A stretch of DNA of 64,000 bases from Cafeteria roenbergensis (Eukaryota; Sar; Bigyra; Bicosoecida; Cafeteriaceae). Shown here piece by piece: positions 1-9,774 of the stretch. Where the stretch lies: assembly GCA_008330645.1 (NCBI GenBank), contig VLTN01000055.1, positions 175,327 to 239,326 on the forward strand, given 5' to 3'. The notes under the pieces are model-generated. The model did not search any database. It was not told where the DNA came from and saw only the letters and a list, made by a program, of their open reading frames with translations. The stretch's first letter is position 1. Every line of letters starts with the position of its first letter. A program made the translations under genes and the position numbers.

Positions 1-1037
1 GGGGCATGTCATAGCCGCCGGGGCCCATCATGGGCATTGGCATGCCGCCGGGCGCAGCACCGTAGTAGCCGCGCGGAGGGCCGTAGCCAGGGGGGCCGTG
101 CATCCCACCACCACCCGGCGCGCCGCCGAGGAACCTTCGGCCGCGGGGCCCGCTCTCGCCGCGGGGCTTCTTGTGGGACACAGACAGGCGCTTGTGGCCG
201 ACGCGGAACCGGTCGAGGTGCCGGATTGCTGCCTCTGCGGCCTCGCGGTTGTCGTAAGAGACGAAGCCAAAGCCGCGGGTGAGGCCAGTCTGCTTGTCCA
301 CCATGATGCGGGCGGAGATGACGTGACCGTAGGTGGAGAAGAGGTTGAAGAGGTCCTTGTTGGCCATGTCGTTCGGGATGTGGAACACGAACAGGTTGCA
401 CAGAGGAGGGCCCTGGGCATGCTGGAACAGTTGGATGGGCGGGCCCGGGTTGATGGGCATCGTATGAGGCTGCCCCAGGCCCTGGACGGCGCGCATGGCC
501 GGCGTCATGTCCTTGCCATCGGCATCGAGCGTCGGCCCCTCCCCACTGGAAGGGTCACCGCTGCCCCCGGAGGCGGCTACCGGCAAGCCCCCGTTGGCCA
601 TTCCGTTGCCATCCATGGCTGGCCGGCCACCCTCGGTGGAGTGCGCGGGAACTCCGTTGCCGCGGCCGTCAAAGCTGCCTTCGCCGGACTGGGGCGCCAG
701 GGGACCGTAGGAGCCGAGGCCGCTGCCCCACGGACCCATGCCGCTCATGCCGAGCGCCTGGTCGGAGCCCACGGGCATGGGCTGCGGCGAGCGCGGCAGG
801 TGGAAGGAGCCCCGCTGGCGGTAGGCCTCCTCCTCCTGGGGCCCATCAGAGCCAAGAAGACCAGATCCGCGAACCAGCTCGGTGAAGGCCTCGCCGTCCA
901 TGCCGTCCGCGGCACCAGCGGGGGCCGGTGCCGGCGCGGAACCAGCTCCCGTAGTCTGCTCGACCGGGCCGGCCTTCGCAGAGTCCTGCTGCTGGCCCGA
1001 CTGGCCCACAATGCGGGCGGACGTGTGAGCGGCGCTC
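1..1037 (-). CDS. CELF/Bruno-like RNA-binding protein, C-terminal part (runs off the left edge)
   Basis: Read on the minus strand, an open frame without a stop runs from about 1066 down to base 1. It encodes a Gly/Pro/Ser-rich linker and then an RRM at about 150-410, with RNP2 as LFVFHI and RNP1 as RGFGFVSY. The segment 'GPPLCNLFVFHIPNDM', followed by a fold containing DKQTG and a basic VGHKRLSVSHKK end, resembles the third RRM of CELF/Bruno proteins, which bind mRNA to control splicing and translation. A Gly/Met/Pro-rich tail follows and continues beyond the window. Just upstream of 1037 a pyrimidine tract ending in CATCGCAG looks like a 3' splice site, so 1037 is probably an exon start and earlier exons are not identified. 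The RRM is clear; the exact family is inference. Confidence 0.72.
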
Positions 1038-1982
1038 CTGCGATGTGGAGGGAGGAGTAGCAGCATCAAGGCGAACGCCCAATCTTGGAATTGGCCCAGC
1101 AATCGCGCGGGGACTGGTGGCAAAAGTTTGGTGCTTCCCGGCGGCATCAGCAGCAGCTCATGCCTTGCCAGCCAAACTCGCGGCTCGGGCCGCGCCACCC
1201 AGCTGGGACGCCGCGGGTTCCCTTGACGGGGGGCTGGAAAAGAAGCAGCGGGCAGTCGGGGGGCTCTATAGCGCCCGGGAGGAGCGCAAGGTCCCAGGCA
1301 ACAAAAGCGGCTTGAGCACTTTGCCTGGCAGGCCAGCTGCTGGCCAGCTCCCAGCAGGAGCAGCGCAGGACTTCGCGCGCCCCGAAGCGCGTCGTGGCGG
1401 GCCGCCTGCATGCACTTGGCGTGACCAGCAGGTGTTGGCCAAGCCAGGGCGCCTGCCATGACGCCATCGCCCCACGCACTGTCGCGCAGGGCTGAGCGCG
1501 CGGGCCGGGGATTGACAGCCACGTCGCGGTGAGCTCACGACCATGCGCGGCCAAAGGAGGCCTCGGCGTCATCTGCACAGCACAGCAGGACAGCGCGGCA
1601 GGCAAGGGGCGCACGGGGCTTGGCAGCTAGACGCCGCAGAAACCGGGCATCCACACGTTGGCCGTCGCAAGACGCTGCAGCGATGGGAGCCCGCCAGCGC
1701 CAGAGAAAGCGCGGTGCTCGCGATCCCAGGTATTCCAGGGTCCGAGGTGCACTTACCGGACACGCTCCATGTGTGCGACACGGTCGTCGCGGCGGACGGT
1801 TCACGAACTTCCATGCCAGCCAACTACGGATGAAGGCGTGTGACCTTCGCCCCCTTTCGTTCCACGTCTCGCGCGACACGGGCTCTGCCAGCTGGGAGCC
1901 AAGCCGTCAGCTCGCGAAGCCCTGCCGGCAACCCACCGCCGCGATCCAGCTGGACAGGGCAGGAGGCCCGACTCGCTGAGGC
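1038..1982. other. No supportable gene; probable intron/5' region of the CELF-like gene
   Basis: GC-rich sequence with overlapping open frames on both strands, as expected from base composition, and no recognisable domain. The left part may hold the intron and first exon of the RRM gene. Confidence 0.4.
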
Positions 1983-3209
1983 GTGGGCAGAACGTGGCTT
2001 TCCCCTGAGAGCCTGCACTTGCGCCCAGCCGTTCCAAGGAGTCCCAGGTCGCGTTGCTGTCACAGAGCGAGGCGCTCGCCGAACCATTGCACCGCGATGG
2101 CAGCTGCAGACGCCAGCCCCACAGGGGCGATCAGCGCCCAGGGCGTTGGGGGTCCACATGGGAAACTGCAGGGTCGAGCTGTCCCAGCAGGGGCGATCAC
2201 AGGGCGAGCAAGCGATGAAGCCACTGCTGCTCGGCCTGTCGCGGCAAGGACAAGAGAATGCCATGGTGCAGGGGAAGCTGGCAAAGCGGTGCGGGACGCA
2301 GATTCGAGCTATTTCGCCGCGTCGGGTCCCGACTCGGCGCCGGGGGCGGGCGAGACTGCGGAGGGCGGTGGCGTCGATCACGACGACGACGACGGCAGCT
2401 TCGGGGCGTTCGGCGATGACGACGGCGATGCCGGGGACGGTGGCGGGGCAGGGGCTGGTGCGGCGAGTGCTGCGGCCGCTGTAGGTGCTGTCGCGTCGGG
2501 TCCCGACTCGGCGCCGGGGGCGGGCGAGACCGCGGAGGGCGGTGGTGGCGACGATCACGACGATGGCGACGGCAGCTTCGGGGCGTTCGGCGATGACGAC
2601 GGCGATGCCGGGGACGGTGGCGGGGCAGGGGCTGGTGCGGCGAGTGCTGCGGCCGCTGTAGGTGCTGTCGCGTCGGGTCCCGACTCGGCGCCGGGGGCGG
2701 GCGAGACTGCGGAGGGCAGTAACTGTAAGTGCTTCGCTCGGTGCGCGAGCTCAACTCGGGTCAGCACGATATTTGGCTTGATCGGACTGCGCATGTCTGA
2801 AGTTTCAGACCTTCCAATGTTCCGCGTCGGGCGTCCTTCCTGGGTGATCGGAAGTGCTACGGTGCCTCGCTTGGCTGAGCCAGTTGATCGGCCGCGAGTG
2901 CCAGCAGCGATGATGCCTGACTTCTGGCCCCCTCTGGCAACGCAATGGTCAGTTCGCTCGGGCACTCAACAACGGCGCGCCATCCAGGAACGGGCGACCG
3001 ACTCAATACGCACTATGACGGTCGATTGCCTGGAACACAGCGGCTGCAAAGACTCAACTCTTCATGCTCCGCAACCACCGCAGACCGGCAACCCATCGGC
3101 CGAATCGCGTGCCGAGAATTCTTCACTTTCGGAAGCTGCTTCTCTGTTGGCAGAAACGATTCCTGACATGCGAAGCTTGATTCGGCCGTTCGTGGCTGTG
3201 CCGCTGTAA
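1983..3209 (+). CDS. Hypothetical acidic, Ala/Gly-rich repeat protein (doubtful)
   Basis: A 408-aa open frame; a second possible start is the Met at 2097. Its middle holds two full units and one partial unit of a 58-59-residue repeat, with a GPDSAPGAGETAEGG head, an Asp-rich stretch containing GSFGAFGDDDGD, and an Ala-rich tail. Repeat periods of 174 and 177 bp keep the frame, which favours coding. A perfect GTAAGT donor-like site lies near 2724, just after the repeats, so the tail of the frame may be intron. The acidic-FGAF pattern is reminiscent of short linear motifs bound by clathrin-adaptor ear domains, but no domain is recognised and no function is proposed. Confidence 0.35.
   Translation: MGRTWLSPESLHLRPAVPRSPRSRCCHRARRSPNHCTAMAAADASPTGAISAQGVGGPHGKLQGRAVPAGAITGRASDEATAARPVAARTRECHGAGEAGKAVRDADSSYFAASGPDSAPGAGETAEGGGVDHDDDDGSFGAFGDDDGDAGDGGGAGAGAASAAAAVGAVASGPDSAPGAGETAEGGGGDDHDDGDGSFGAFGDDDGDAGDGGGAGAGAASAAAAVGAVASGPDSAPGAGETAEGSNCKCFARCASSTRVSTIFGLIGLRMSEVSDLPMFRVGRPSWVIGSATVPRLAEPVDRPRVPAAMMPDFWPPLATQWSVRSGTQQRRAIQERATDSIRTMTVDCLEHSGCKDSTLHAPQPPQTGNPSAESRAENSSLSEAASLLAETIPDMRSLIRPFVAVPL
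2321..2717 (+). repeat. In-frame tandem repeat, 174/177-bp units (2 full + 1 partial)
   Basis: Units start at 2321, 2495 and 2672. The copies are almost identical, differing mainly by one Gly codon and a few substitutions, which suggests recent duplication. Confidence 0.85.
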
Positions 3210-3273
3210 ATGCGCGACGACAATCCGGCTCTTGCTCATGGTAGAGCATCAAGATATAGACTCATTAGGTCGA

Positions 3274-3321
3274 TCATCGTTGGGGGGGCCAAACAATCGC
3301 GTCACCGTGCCACACACTTGC
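3274..3321 (-). repeat. Diverged remnant of the LINE 3' end
   Basis: The stretch ATCATCGTTGGGGGGGCC, followed by AATCGCGTCACCGTGCCACACACTT, resembles the 3'-terminal 48 bp of the LINE copies elsewhere, in the same orientation, with several mismatches. Confidence 0.6.
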
Positions 3322-3443
3322 TGACCTGTGTGGGCGTTGAGAGGCCGCTTGTTGGTGGAGGACTGGTGTTGACCTAAATGGCTAAAGTTCGGCGCGGCGG
3401 GAACCACACGGGGTCGTCCGAGGGACGGGAGGGAGGGTCAAAC

Positions 3444-3785
3444 GATCGAATCGAGCACACACACGCCACTCGGGGGCGCGCGCGTGCGGCGGGTACGGGT
3501 ACGGGTGCGGCCGGTGAGCCCCACGCGGGCTCGAACCGGTGTGCCCGCCCAGAGGGCGGGCTTGCGAACGGGTCGGATGGCCCGCGGTTGCCATGAGGCA
3601 GAGCCGGGGTCGTGCGATCGAGAGCGCACACGCGCCACTTAGGGCGCGTGCGTGCAGCGGGTGCGGGGTACGGCCGGCGAGCCCCCACGTGGGCTCGAAC
3701 CGGTGTGCCCACCCAGAGGGCGGGCTTGCGAACGGGTCGGATGGCCCGCGGCTGCCAGGGGCAGAGCGGGCCTGGGGTTGTTGCC
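3444..3785 (+). repeat. Diverged tandem duplication, unit about 172 bp
   Basis: Two head-to-tail copies start at the GATCGA at 3444 and at 3616. Both carry the segment CTCGAACCGGTGTGCCC, then GAGGGCGGGCTTGCGAACGG. No reading frame with a recognisable product is present. The rest of 3210-3827 shows no gene. Confidence 0.75.
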
Positions 3786-3827
3786 CTGTCTTGAGGGCGG
3801 CGGCCGCTCAACTCGAGGGGACAGCAG

Positions 3828-4228
3828 CACAAGATTTACATCACAAACACGATTCACAGACTCATCGAACACCAATCCTGCAACTCCATCACCGATGAAT
3901 CACAAACCGCGCCAAACCCACAATCCCAAGCCCCAAGCCCAGATCACTCCCATCACACTGCCACGAGTCGCCACTCAGCCGCCCCTGCTCACCGCATGCG
4001 CTCCACCTGCTGTCGCAGGTACCGCGTCTGCCCGATCAGCTGGGTCGCCAGTCCCTTGGCGATGACCTCGTTCAGCCTCGACAGCCAGCGGAAGGCCCAG
4101 CGCGCACGCTCCCTCGGCCGGTCGCCGAAGGCCGTGTCCGCCACCTTCTTGAGGAAGGCGAAGGCCTCTGGTCCCATGCGTCCCGTGGTCGTGACGACGA
4201 AGGGCACAATGGAGCTCAAGTTGTCCTT
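3828..4228 (-). mobile_element. LINE (REL-type) 3' fragment, 5'-truncated
   Basis: It holds the LINE 3' UTR and the last roughly 75 codons of its ORF (minus strand, the stretch ending QTRYLRQQVERMR). Homology to the other copies stops at about 4228. It is more diverged than the later copies, so it is probably older. Confidence 0.85.
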
Positions 4229-4785
4229 TCAGGCCGACTCTCTGGCGCGAGCGTCGGAGCAGTGGTTCGGCGGCCCACTTGTCTCCGTGCTGTCCATCAA
4301 GCAGCAGCGACAGCTCCCTGTCTACCCGCGCGGCGGCAGGGCTGGGTGCGGGGAAGCATCCCGGCCTGCAGGTGGGCGAGGGGCGCCTCTTCGGACGCTA
4401 TCGACAGCCGTGAGATTCGCGGCCTGTTTGTTGGGAGCTTTTGAGCAGGACAGGGACGTGGCAGCAGGCACCGGGCGGCGGAGCCACGGGCGGGCGACCG
4501 GCGAGCGCTGCCCTCCACCAGTCTGGCGACCGGCCGAGCGATTCAGCAGGATACGCGCTCCGCAGTGTCCTTGGAAGACAGCGAATCACAGCTTGTGAGT
4601 TCCAAACATGGTCGAGCCCAACTGCGAATTTGCCTCTGTCTGAAAAAGGGACAACACACTCGCTCATTCGCCTTCCCAACCCGCACCTGAGGACAAAGTG
4701 AGGGGCGCCAGGTGCTGCATCGTCGTACCACAAGTTGTTTGCGCAGCCTCGGGGGCGTGCGTTGTGACTGGGGAGCGGGCTGTCG
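4229..4785. other. Noncoding leader of the TPR gene
   Basis: No domain-bearing frame. It lies directly upstream of the TPR protein and presumably holds its promoter and 5' UTR. A CTTCCTCGCAG acceptor-like site occurs a little downstream, near 4860. Confidence 0.4.
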
Positions 4786-7700
4786 GTGGAGTGCGTGCTG
4801 TCTGCCGGCCTGCCTGACTCTTGCACCCGCTCACCTTTGCCGCCCGCCCGCTTCCTCGCAGTGGCCCACCGTTGCACAGATGGTGAAGGCGGAACCGCTT
4901 CGACTGAAAGCGGCATGTCCCCCGCGGCAGGGGCGTTCGCGGCCCCGGAAGCCGGCGCTGCGGGAGCGGGCCAATATGCATCTGTGCTTCAGCAAACTGT
5001 CCTCGCCCCTGGCCATGCCGCGCAAGCCGGCGCAGCTCCTGCCGCTGCGGCTCACGAATCCGACATGCCGTGCCATGTTGAACAGCCGGCCGCAGCCGGC
5101 GCGGCTCGCCCCGAGACTGTGGGCGACGAGGCCGCGCGCCTCCGCAACAAGCCCACGCTCACCGCCCACGACCACCTGGAGCGCCTGGAGGAGCTGGCGG
5201 GAGTGAGACATGCCTTCCAGCGCATCACCGAGGGCGCCGCCGACGCCATCGCCCGGGCCTTCCACGACGCCAAGCAGCGCAAGCGCGGCGGCGACGCCAG
5301 GACGCTTCAGGCCATCACGCAGGAGTGCGTGGGCCGCTTGCGGGGCGGCGAGCGTCTCCGAGTGGTGGACGCAGGCATTGCGGGGGGCGTCAAGGTGGCC
5401 GACCCCAGCACGGGGGCCTTCTTCAAGATCGCCGAGGACACGGTGGGAATCTACAAGGGCTCCGCAGTGATGGCGGACAAGGCGGCCAAGCACGAGCTGG
5501 CCATGCTCACGCACCTCCACGAGGCGGACGCGGCGCGGCTGCTGACCGTGCCGCTGGCGTCGTGCGTGGACGTGACGGTGCGCGACGCGGCTGGTCGGCC
5601 GGAACGGGTGTACCGCGTGCAGGGCTTCTCGCGGCACGCGGTCGGCGGCAGAACTCTGCGGGTGGGATCGGGCGACGGCGGGAGGACAACACACGTGTGC
5701 GCGGAGCTGGACGGCGTGGCGGAGGAGCTGGCGGCGGGGCTGCACCTGGCCCCGAGTCTGAAGGCTCCCAGCTCCGGCTTGTTCACGCGGCACGAGTACC
5801 GGAGGGTGCGGGGCGTCAGGGACCCGGACGGCTTCCCGCGGCTGGGCCCAGCCACTGACGCGCTGCTGGAGAGCGTAGGTGCGGGCCGGCATGCGGCCGA
5901 GAGCTCAGGGGTGTGCGCGCAGGTGGAGGCGGAGCACGGCGTGGTGCTGGACCCGCTGCAGCGGGTGCACGTGGAGCACAGTGCCACTGTGGCCAGAGAT
6001 GCCGGTGGCGTGCCAAGTCGTCTACCGTTCGACGTGGAGCTGCACGCGCTGCCGTGGGGCGAGGTGGTGCTGCTGGACACGCACCGGCTGTGCATCCCCG
6101 ACGTGACCGGTGGAGGCGCGGCGGCGGGCGGCCAGGTTGCGGTCGTGTGGGCCGCTGCGCCTGGGGCCCTGTCTGGCGCTGGTGGTGAAGGTGGCGGCAC
6201 AGCTTTGGATAGTTCGACCTCGTCTTCGCCAGCGCTGCGAGTGGTGGGGCTGCCGGAGGGCGGATCGGCTGACGCTGCCCTGGCCACACTGGCTGCTCGG
6301 GAGGCCGGGCTCCTGACTGGCGCCAGCACTCCTGCGTGGAGCGCAGTCGAGCTGGGCCCGCTGGCGTCGTGCTGCGGGGTGGCGGTGCTGCAGTCGAGCG
6401 ACGGGGCGATCCGAGTGCTCCTGCCACGGCCCGGGCAGTTCTGGCGGGCAGTGCACCTGACGGCACTGTTCCGACCCGAGGCGGCTGCCGTGCTGCGGGA
6501 GGCAGAGGCGGAGCCGGTGCCACCGGACGCCGTGATGGCGGGAGGTGGGGATGCAGCGGGCCTTGCTAAGGGCAAGCTTGTGGCTGCGGGCGGTGTATTG
6601 CTGGGCGCCGACAACGTGGCCCGGGCGGCGGACGCGGTGGAGGAGCGTTTGGTCACGTGCTGGCGAGCGGGGCAGGCCGATGATGTGGCGTCGGTGCGGC
6701 GAGCGGTCAAGGCCGGCCTTCACACCCGCGGGCTGGGGCTGCGGCACGCCTGGCGGGTGCTGGGCGCGATGCTGAGCCGAGCAGGGGAGCCCGGCGGTGT
6801 GGGGCTGCCTGTATCGGTGCTACGCGCCGCTGCGGCATGCGCCAGCCTGCCGAGTCCCGGGTCGAGCGGGGCAGCGGCACTGGAGGGTCTGGTGTCAGAG
6901 GGAGCTGCGGGCGGCGCCGATGCGGACGAGGACTGGCTGCTGGCGTGCTGCGTGGCCCGGGGCGTGGCGGCCAGGGGGCGCGGCGTGCCGATCGCGACAG
7001 CGATGCTGGTGGGCCAGGAAGCCGCCGCAGCTGGAAGTACCGTTGTGCAGGCGTGGGCGGCAATGCAGCGGAACTGCTGGCGGCGCGTCAAGGTGTCTGG
7101 GTCCGGCGCGCAGAGCGAGCGGCGAGGCGCTGCGCTGTCGTTCGGAGGCGACTCGACGGGACTGGCAGAGCGCATGATCGCATCACAGCTGCGCGGCTTG
7201 AGGCTGAGCGAGCGGCTGTGCGGCGAGGCGTGGCGTCACCATCGTGGCGGCGCAGTGCACTTGCTGTCGGAGACGTGCGCACGGGCGTCTTCAGATGGCG
7301 CCTTGGAGGTGCTGTGCTTGTTGGTTGCGGCGGGGTGCAGCGAGGACTCAGATGAGAGCATTGCTGCGGGGACGAGGCTTCAAGCATGTGCTTTCCGCCT
7401 GCTGGAAAGAGGCGAAGGCGATGCAGCGCTGGATCTGCTGGAGCGGTGCAGGGACATCCAGGCCTCGTCGCTGGGCGAGGAGCACCCGAGCTTCGCGGGC
7501 ACGCTGTACACGATGGCGCAGTGTTGGCAGGCCAAGGGGGAGAACGATGCGGCGCTGGATCTGCTGGAGCGGTGCAGGGACATCCAGGCCTCGTCGCTGG
7601 GCGAGGAGCACCCGAGCTTCGCGAGCACGCTGTACACGATGGCGCAGTGTCGGATCGAGAAGGGGGAGAACGATGCGGCGCTGGATCTGCTGGAGCGGTG

Positions 7701-8796
7701 CAGGGACATCTACGCCTCGTCGCTGGGCGAGGAGCACCCGAGGTTTGCGAACACGCTGTGCACGACGGCGCAGTGTCGGCAGGCCACGGGGCAGAACGAT
7801 GCGGCGCTGGATCTGCTGGAGCGGTGCAGGGACATCTACGCCTCATCGCTGGGCGAGGAGCACCCGAGCTTCGCGGACACGCTGTACATGATGGCACAGT
7901 GTCGGCAGGCCAAGGCTGAGTACGATGCGGCGCTGGATCTGCTGGAGCGGTGCAGGGACATCCAGGCCTCGTCGCTGGGCGAGGAGCACCCCAGGTTTGC
8001 GGACACGCTGTACACGATGGCGCAGTGTCGGATAGAGAAGGGGGAGAACGATGCGGCGCTGGATCTGCTGGAGCGGTGCAGGGACATCCAGGCCTCGTCG
8101 CTGGGCGAGGAGCACCCGAGGTTTGCGAACACGCTGTGCACGACGGCGCAGTGTCGGATAGAGAAGGGGGAGTACGACGCGGCGCTGGATCTGCTGGAGC
8201 GGTGCAGGGACATCTACGCCTCGTCGCTGGGCGAGGAGCACCCGAGCTTCGCGAGCACGCTGTACACGATGGCGCAGTGTTGGCAGGCCAAGGCTGAGTA
8301 CGATGCGGCGCTGGATCTACTGGAGCGGTGCAGGGACATCCAGGCCTCGTCGCTGGGCGAGGAGCACCCGAGATTTGCGGACACGCTGTACACGATGGCG
8401 CAGTGTTGGCAGGACAAGGGGGAGAACGATGCGGCGCTGGATCTGCTGGAGCGGTGCAGGGACATCCAGGCCTCGTCGCTGGGCGAGGAGCACCCGAGGT
8501 TTGCGAACACGCTGTACACGATGGCGCAGTGTTGGCAGGCCAAGGGGGAGTACGATGCGGCGCTGGATCTGCTGGAGCGGCGCAGGGACGTCCAGGCCTC
8601 GTCGCTGGGCGAGGAGCACCCGAGCTTCGCGAGCACGCTGTTCACGATGGCGCAGTGTCGGATCGAGAAGGGGGATCACGGTGCGGCGCTGGATCTGCTC
8701 ACTTGGTGCTCTGTGATCTTCGCAAGGTCTTTAGGAGAAGAGCACCCCCACTGCCTGCTTGCACGTCGAGCAATTGAAGATTGCTTAAATGAATGA
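4786..8796 (+). CDS. Large TPR-array protein (1336 aa)
   Basis: A single open frame. Residues 1-43 are low complexity; an acceptor-like CTTCCTCGCAG near 4860 and a Met at residue 44 (MSPAAG) make a later start plausible. Residues about 140-450 form a globular region with a kinase-like looking stretch (FFKIAEDTVGIYKGS) and a segment LPFDVELHALPWGEVVLLDT, which loosely recalls the middle of clustered-mitochondria (CLU)-type proteins; CLU proteins also end in TPRs, but this link is weak. Residues about 450-870 are Ala-rich with no known domain. From about residue 878 to the end there are eleven 42-residue kinesin-light-chain-type TPRs (core DAALDLLERCRDI, SLGEEHP). TPR arrays bind proteins; the ligand is unknown. 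A LINE 3' end starts immediately after the stop codon. Confidence 0.85.
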   Translation: MECVLSAGLPDSCTRSPLPPARFLAVAHRCTDGEGGTASTESGMSPAAGAFAAPEAGAAGAGQYASVLQQTVLAPGHAAQAGAAPAAAAHESDMPCHVEQPAAAGAARPETVGDEAARLRNKPTLTAHDHLERLEELAGVRHAFQRITEGAADAIARAFHDAKQRKRGGDARTLQAITQECVGRLRGGERLRVVDAGIAGGVKVADPSTGAFFKIAEDTVGIYKGSAVMADKAAKHELAMLTHLHEADAARLLTVPLASCVDVTVRDAAGRPERVYRVQGFSRHAVGGRTLRVGSGDGGRTTHVCAELDGVAEELAAGLHLAPSLKAPSSGLFTRHEYRRVRGVRDPDGFPRLGPATDALLESVGAGRHAAESSGVCAQVEAEHGVVLDPLQRVHVEHSATVARDAGGVPSRLPFDVELHALPWGEVVLLDTHRLCIPDVTGGGAAAGGQVAVVWAAAPGALSGAGGEGGGTALDSSTSSSPALRVVGLPEGGSADAALATLAAREAGLLTGASTPAWSAVELGPLASCCGVAVLQSSDGAIRVLLPRPGQFWRAVHLTALFRPEAAAVLREAEAEPVPPDAVMAGGGDAAGLAKGKLVAAGGVLLGADNVARAADAVEERLVTCWRAGQADDVASVRRAVKAGLHTRGLGLRHAWRVLGAMLSRAGEPGGVGLPVSVLRAAAACASLPSPGSSGAAALEGLVSEGAAGGADADEDWLLACCVARGVAARGRGVPIATAMLVGQEAAAAGSTVVQAWAAMQRNCWRRVKVSGSGAQSERRGAALSFGGDSTGLAERMIASQLRGLRLSERLCGEAWRHHRGGAVHLLSETCARASSDGALEVLCLLVAAGCSEDSDESIAAGTRLQACAFRLLERGEGDAALDLLERCRDIQASSLGEEHPSFAGTLYTMAQCWQAKGENDAALDLLERCRDIQASSLGEEHPSFASTLYTMAQCRIEKGENDAALDLLERCRDIYASSLGEEHPRFANTLCTTAQCRQATGQNDAALDLLERCRDIYASSLGEEHPSFADTLYMMAQCRQAKAEYDAALDLLERCRDIQASSLGEEHPRFADTLYTMAQCRIEKGENDAALDLLERCRDIQASSLGEEHPRFANTLCTTAQCRIEKGEYDAALDLLERCRDIYASSLGEEHPSFASTLYTMAQCWQAKAEYDAALDLLERCRDIQASSLGEEHPRFADTLYTMAQCWQDKGENDAALDLLERCRDIQASSLGEEHPRFANTLYTMAQCWQAKGEYDAALDLLERRRDVQASSLGEEHPSFASTLFTMAQCRIEKGDHGAALDLLTWCSVIFARSLGEEHPHCLLARRAIEDCLNE
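7420..8793 (+). repeat. 126-bp tandem array encoding TPRs (10 units + 1 degenerate)
   Basis: Units start every 126 bp from 7420 (7546, 7672 and so on); the last, degenerate unit starts at 8680. DNA identity between units is very high, with alternative blocks shuffled (WQAKGEN, RIEKGEN, RQAKAEY), a pattern of recent expansion with gene conversion or unequal crossing-over. Confidence 0.95.
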
Positions 8797-9006
8797 ATGA
8801 ACATCGTTGGGGAGGGTCGAAAAATTGCGTCACCATACCACACACTCGATTCACAGACTCACCAAAAACCAACCCAGCAACTCCATCACCGATGAATCAC
8901 AAACCGCGCCAAACCCACAATCCCAAGTCCCAAGCCCAGATCACTCCCATCACACTGCCACAAGCCGCCACTCAGCCGCCCCTGCTCACCGCATACGCTC
9001 CACCTA
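8797..9006 (-). mobile_element. LINE 3' UTR fragment
   Basis: About 210 bp of LINE 3' UTR, truncated just inside the ORF end. It begins within the ATGAATGA that follows the TPR gene's stop codon. Confidence 0.88.
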
Positions 9007-9022
9007 ATGTACCAAGTGCTGG

Positions 9023-9156
9023 ATGAACATCGTTGGGGGGGGGCGAAAACTCGCAGCACCATACCACACACTCGATTCACAGACTCATCAAGAACCAATC
9101 CAGCAATTTCATCGCCAATGAATCACCAACCCCGCCAAACCCGCAATCCAAAATCC
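9023..9156 (-). mobile_element. LINE 3' UTR fragment, cut by a retrotransposon derivative
   Basis: Starts ATGAACATCGTTGGGGG and loses homology at 9156, where the YR-retrotransposon derivative begins. Confidence 0.85.
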
Positions 9157-9662
9157 TGTCCGGCAACGCCTCCATTCGCCCTGGTGCGTGTGATCTTGGG
9201 GAATGGCGATCACGCATCCAGTAGTGGCCAAATGGGCACCTTTGAGGTGTCCGGCGCCAGCAGGCTGGGAGTCGCAGTGCCTTGCTCGGAGACTGCACCC
9301 ACAGGGGCACTGAAACCTCGCAAGCCACCTCCCAGCCTGCCGCGAGATGGGCGGGCGGGTCACGAATGCGGCTTTGCTCTCACACAACCTCAAAGCCGAC
9401 CGCAACGGGCCCTGGAGTGCTGTGCGAACGTTCGCACGGCACGGAGGGCAATGCGGGGCGCACGCTGCGCGCGCCTTGCCAGAGAGCTGCTTGTCTTGGC
9501 TACCAACGCAGGCGGGAAGTCTGGAGCTTGGGACCCTCTGGGTCACGCCGGGGGCACCCCCATCACGCTGTGGGGAAGCCGCGCAGCCCAAGAGAGTGCC
9601 GAGACGCTGGCATGTGGCTCCTCTGTTTTGTCGGGGAAGAATCTACGTCTGCGGACAAATAT
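9157..9662 (-). mobile_element. YR-retrotransposon end-to-end derivative (no genes)
   Basis: The reverse complement matches the two ends of the 49298-55627 element joined together. About 18 bp at its outer left end no longer match. It is more diverged than the two other derivatives. It ends about 110 bp before the ankyrin gene's start codon, so it could contribute to that gene's promoter region (inference). Confidence 0.8.
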
Positions 9663-9774
9663 GAAATCATCCAGATTTGGGGCATATCCAGCCTCGGCAA
9701 AGCCCGCGAGTGAACGTCGCTGCTCCCCGGCCCTCCCAGCCAGCGCTCGCCCTGCACCCCGCGCATCTGACAGC

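Noticed and set aside
98-1060. 320-codon plus-strand frame
   Set aside because: The opposite strand encodes a recognisable RRM protein in a continuous frame over the same bases.
3520-3720. tRNA or tRNA-derived SINE, from two CACCGGTTCGAGCCC B-box-like sites on the minus strand
   Set aside because: The flanking bases do not form a T-arm or acceptor stem, and no matching A box or cloverleaf could be drawn.
4831-6710. Long minus-strand frames under the TPR gene
   Set aside because: Shadow frames from high GC content, with low-complexity products and no motifs.
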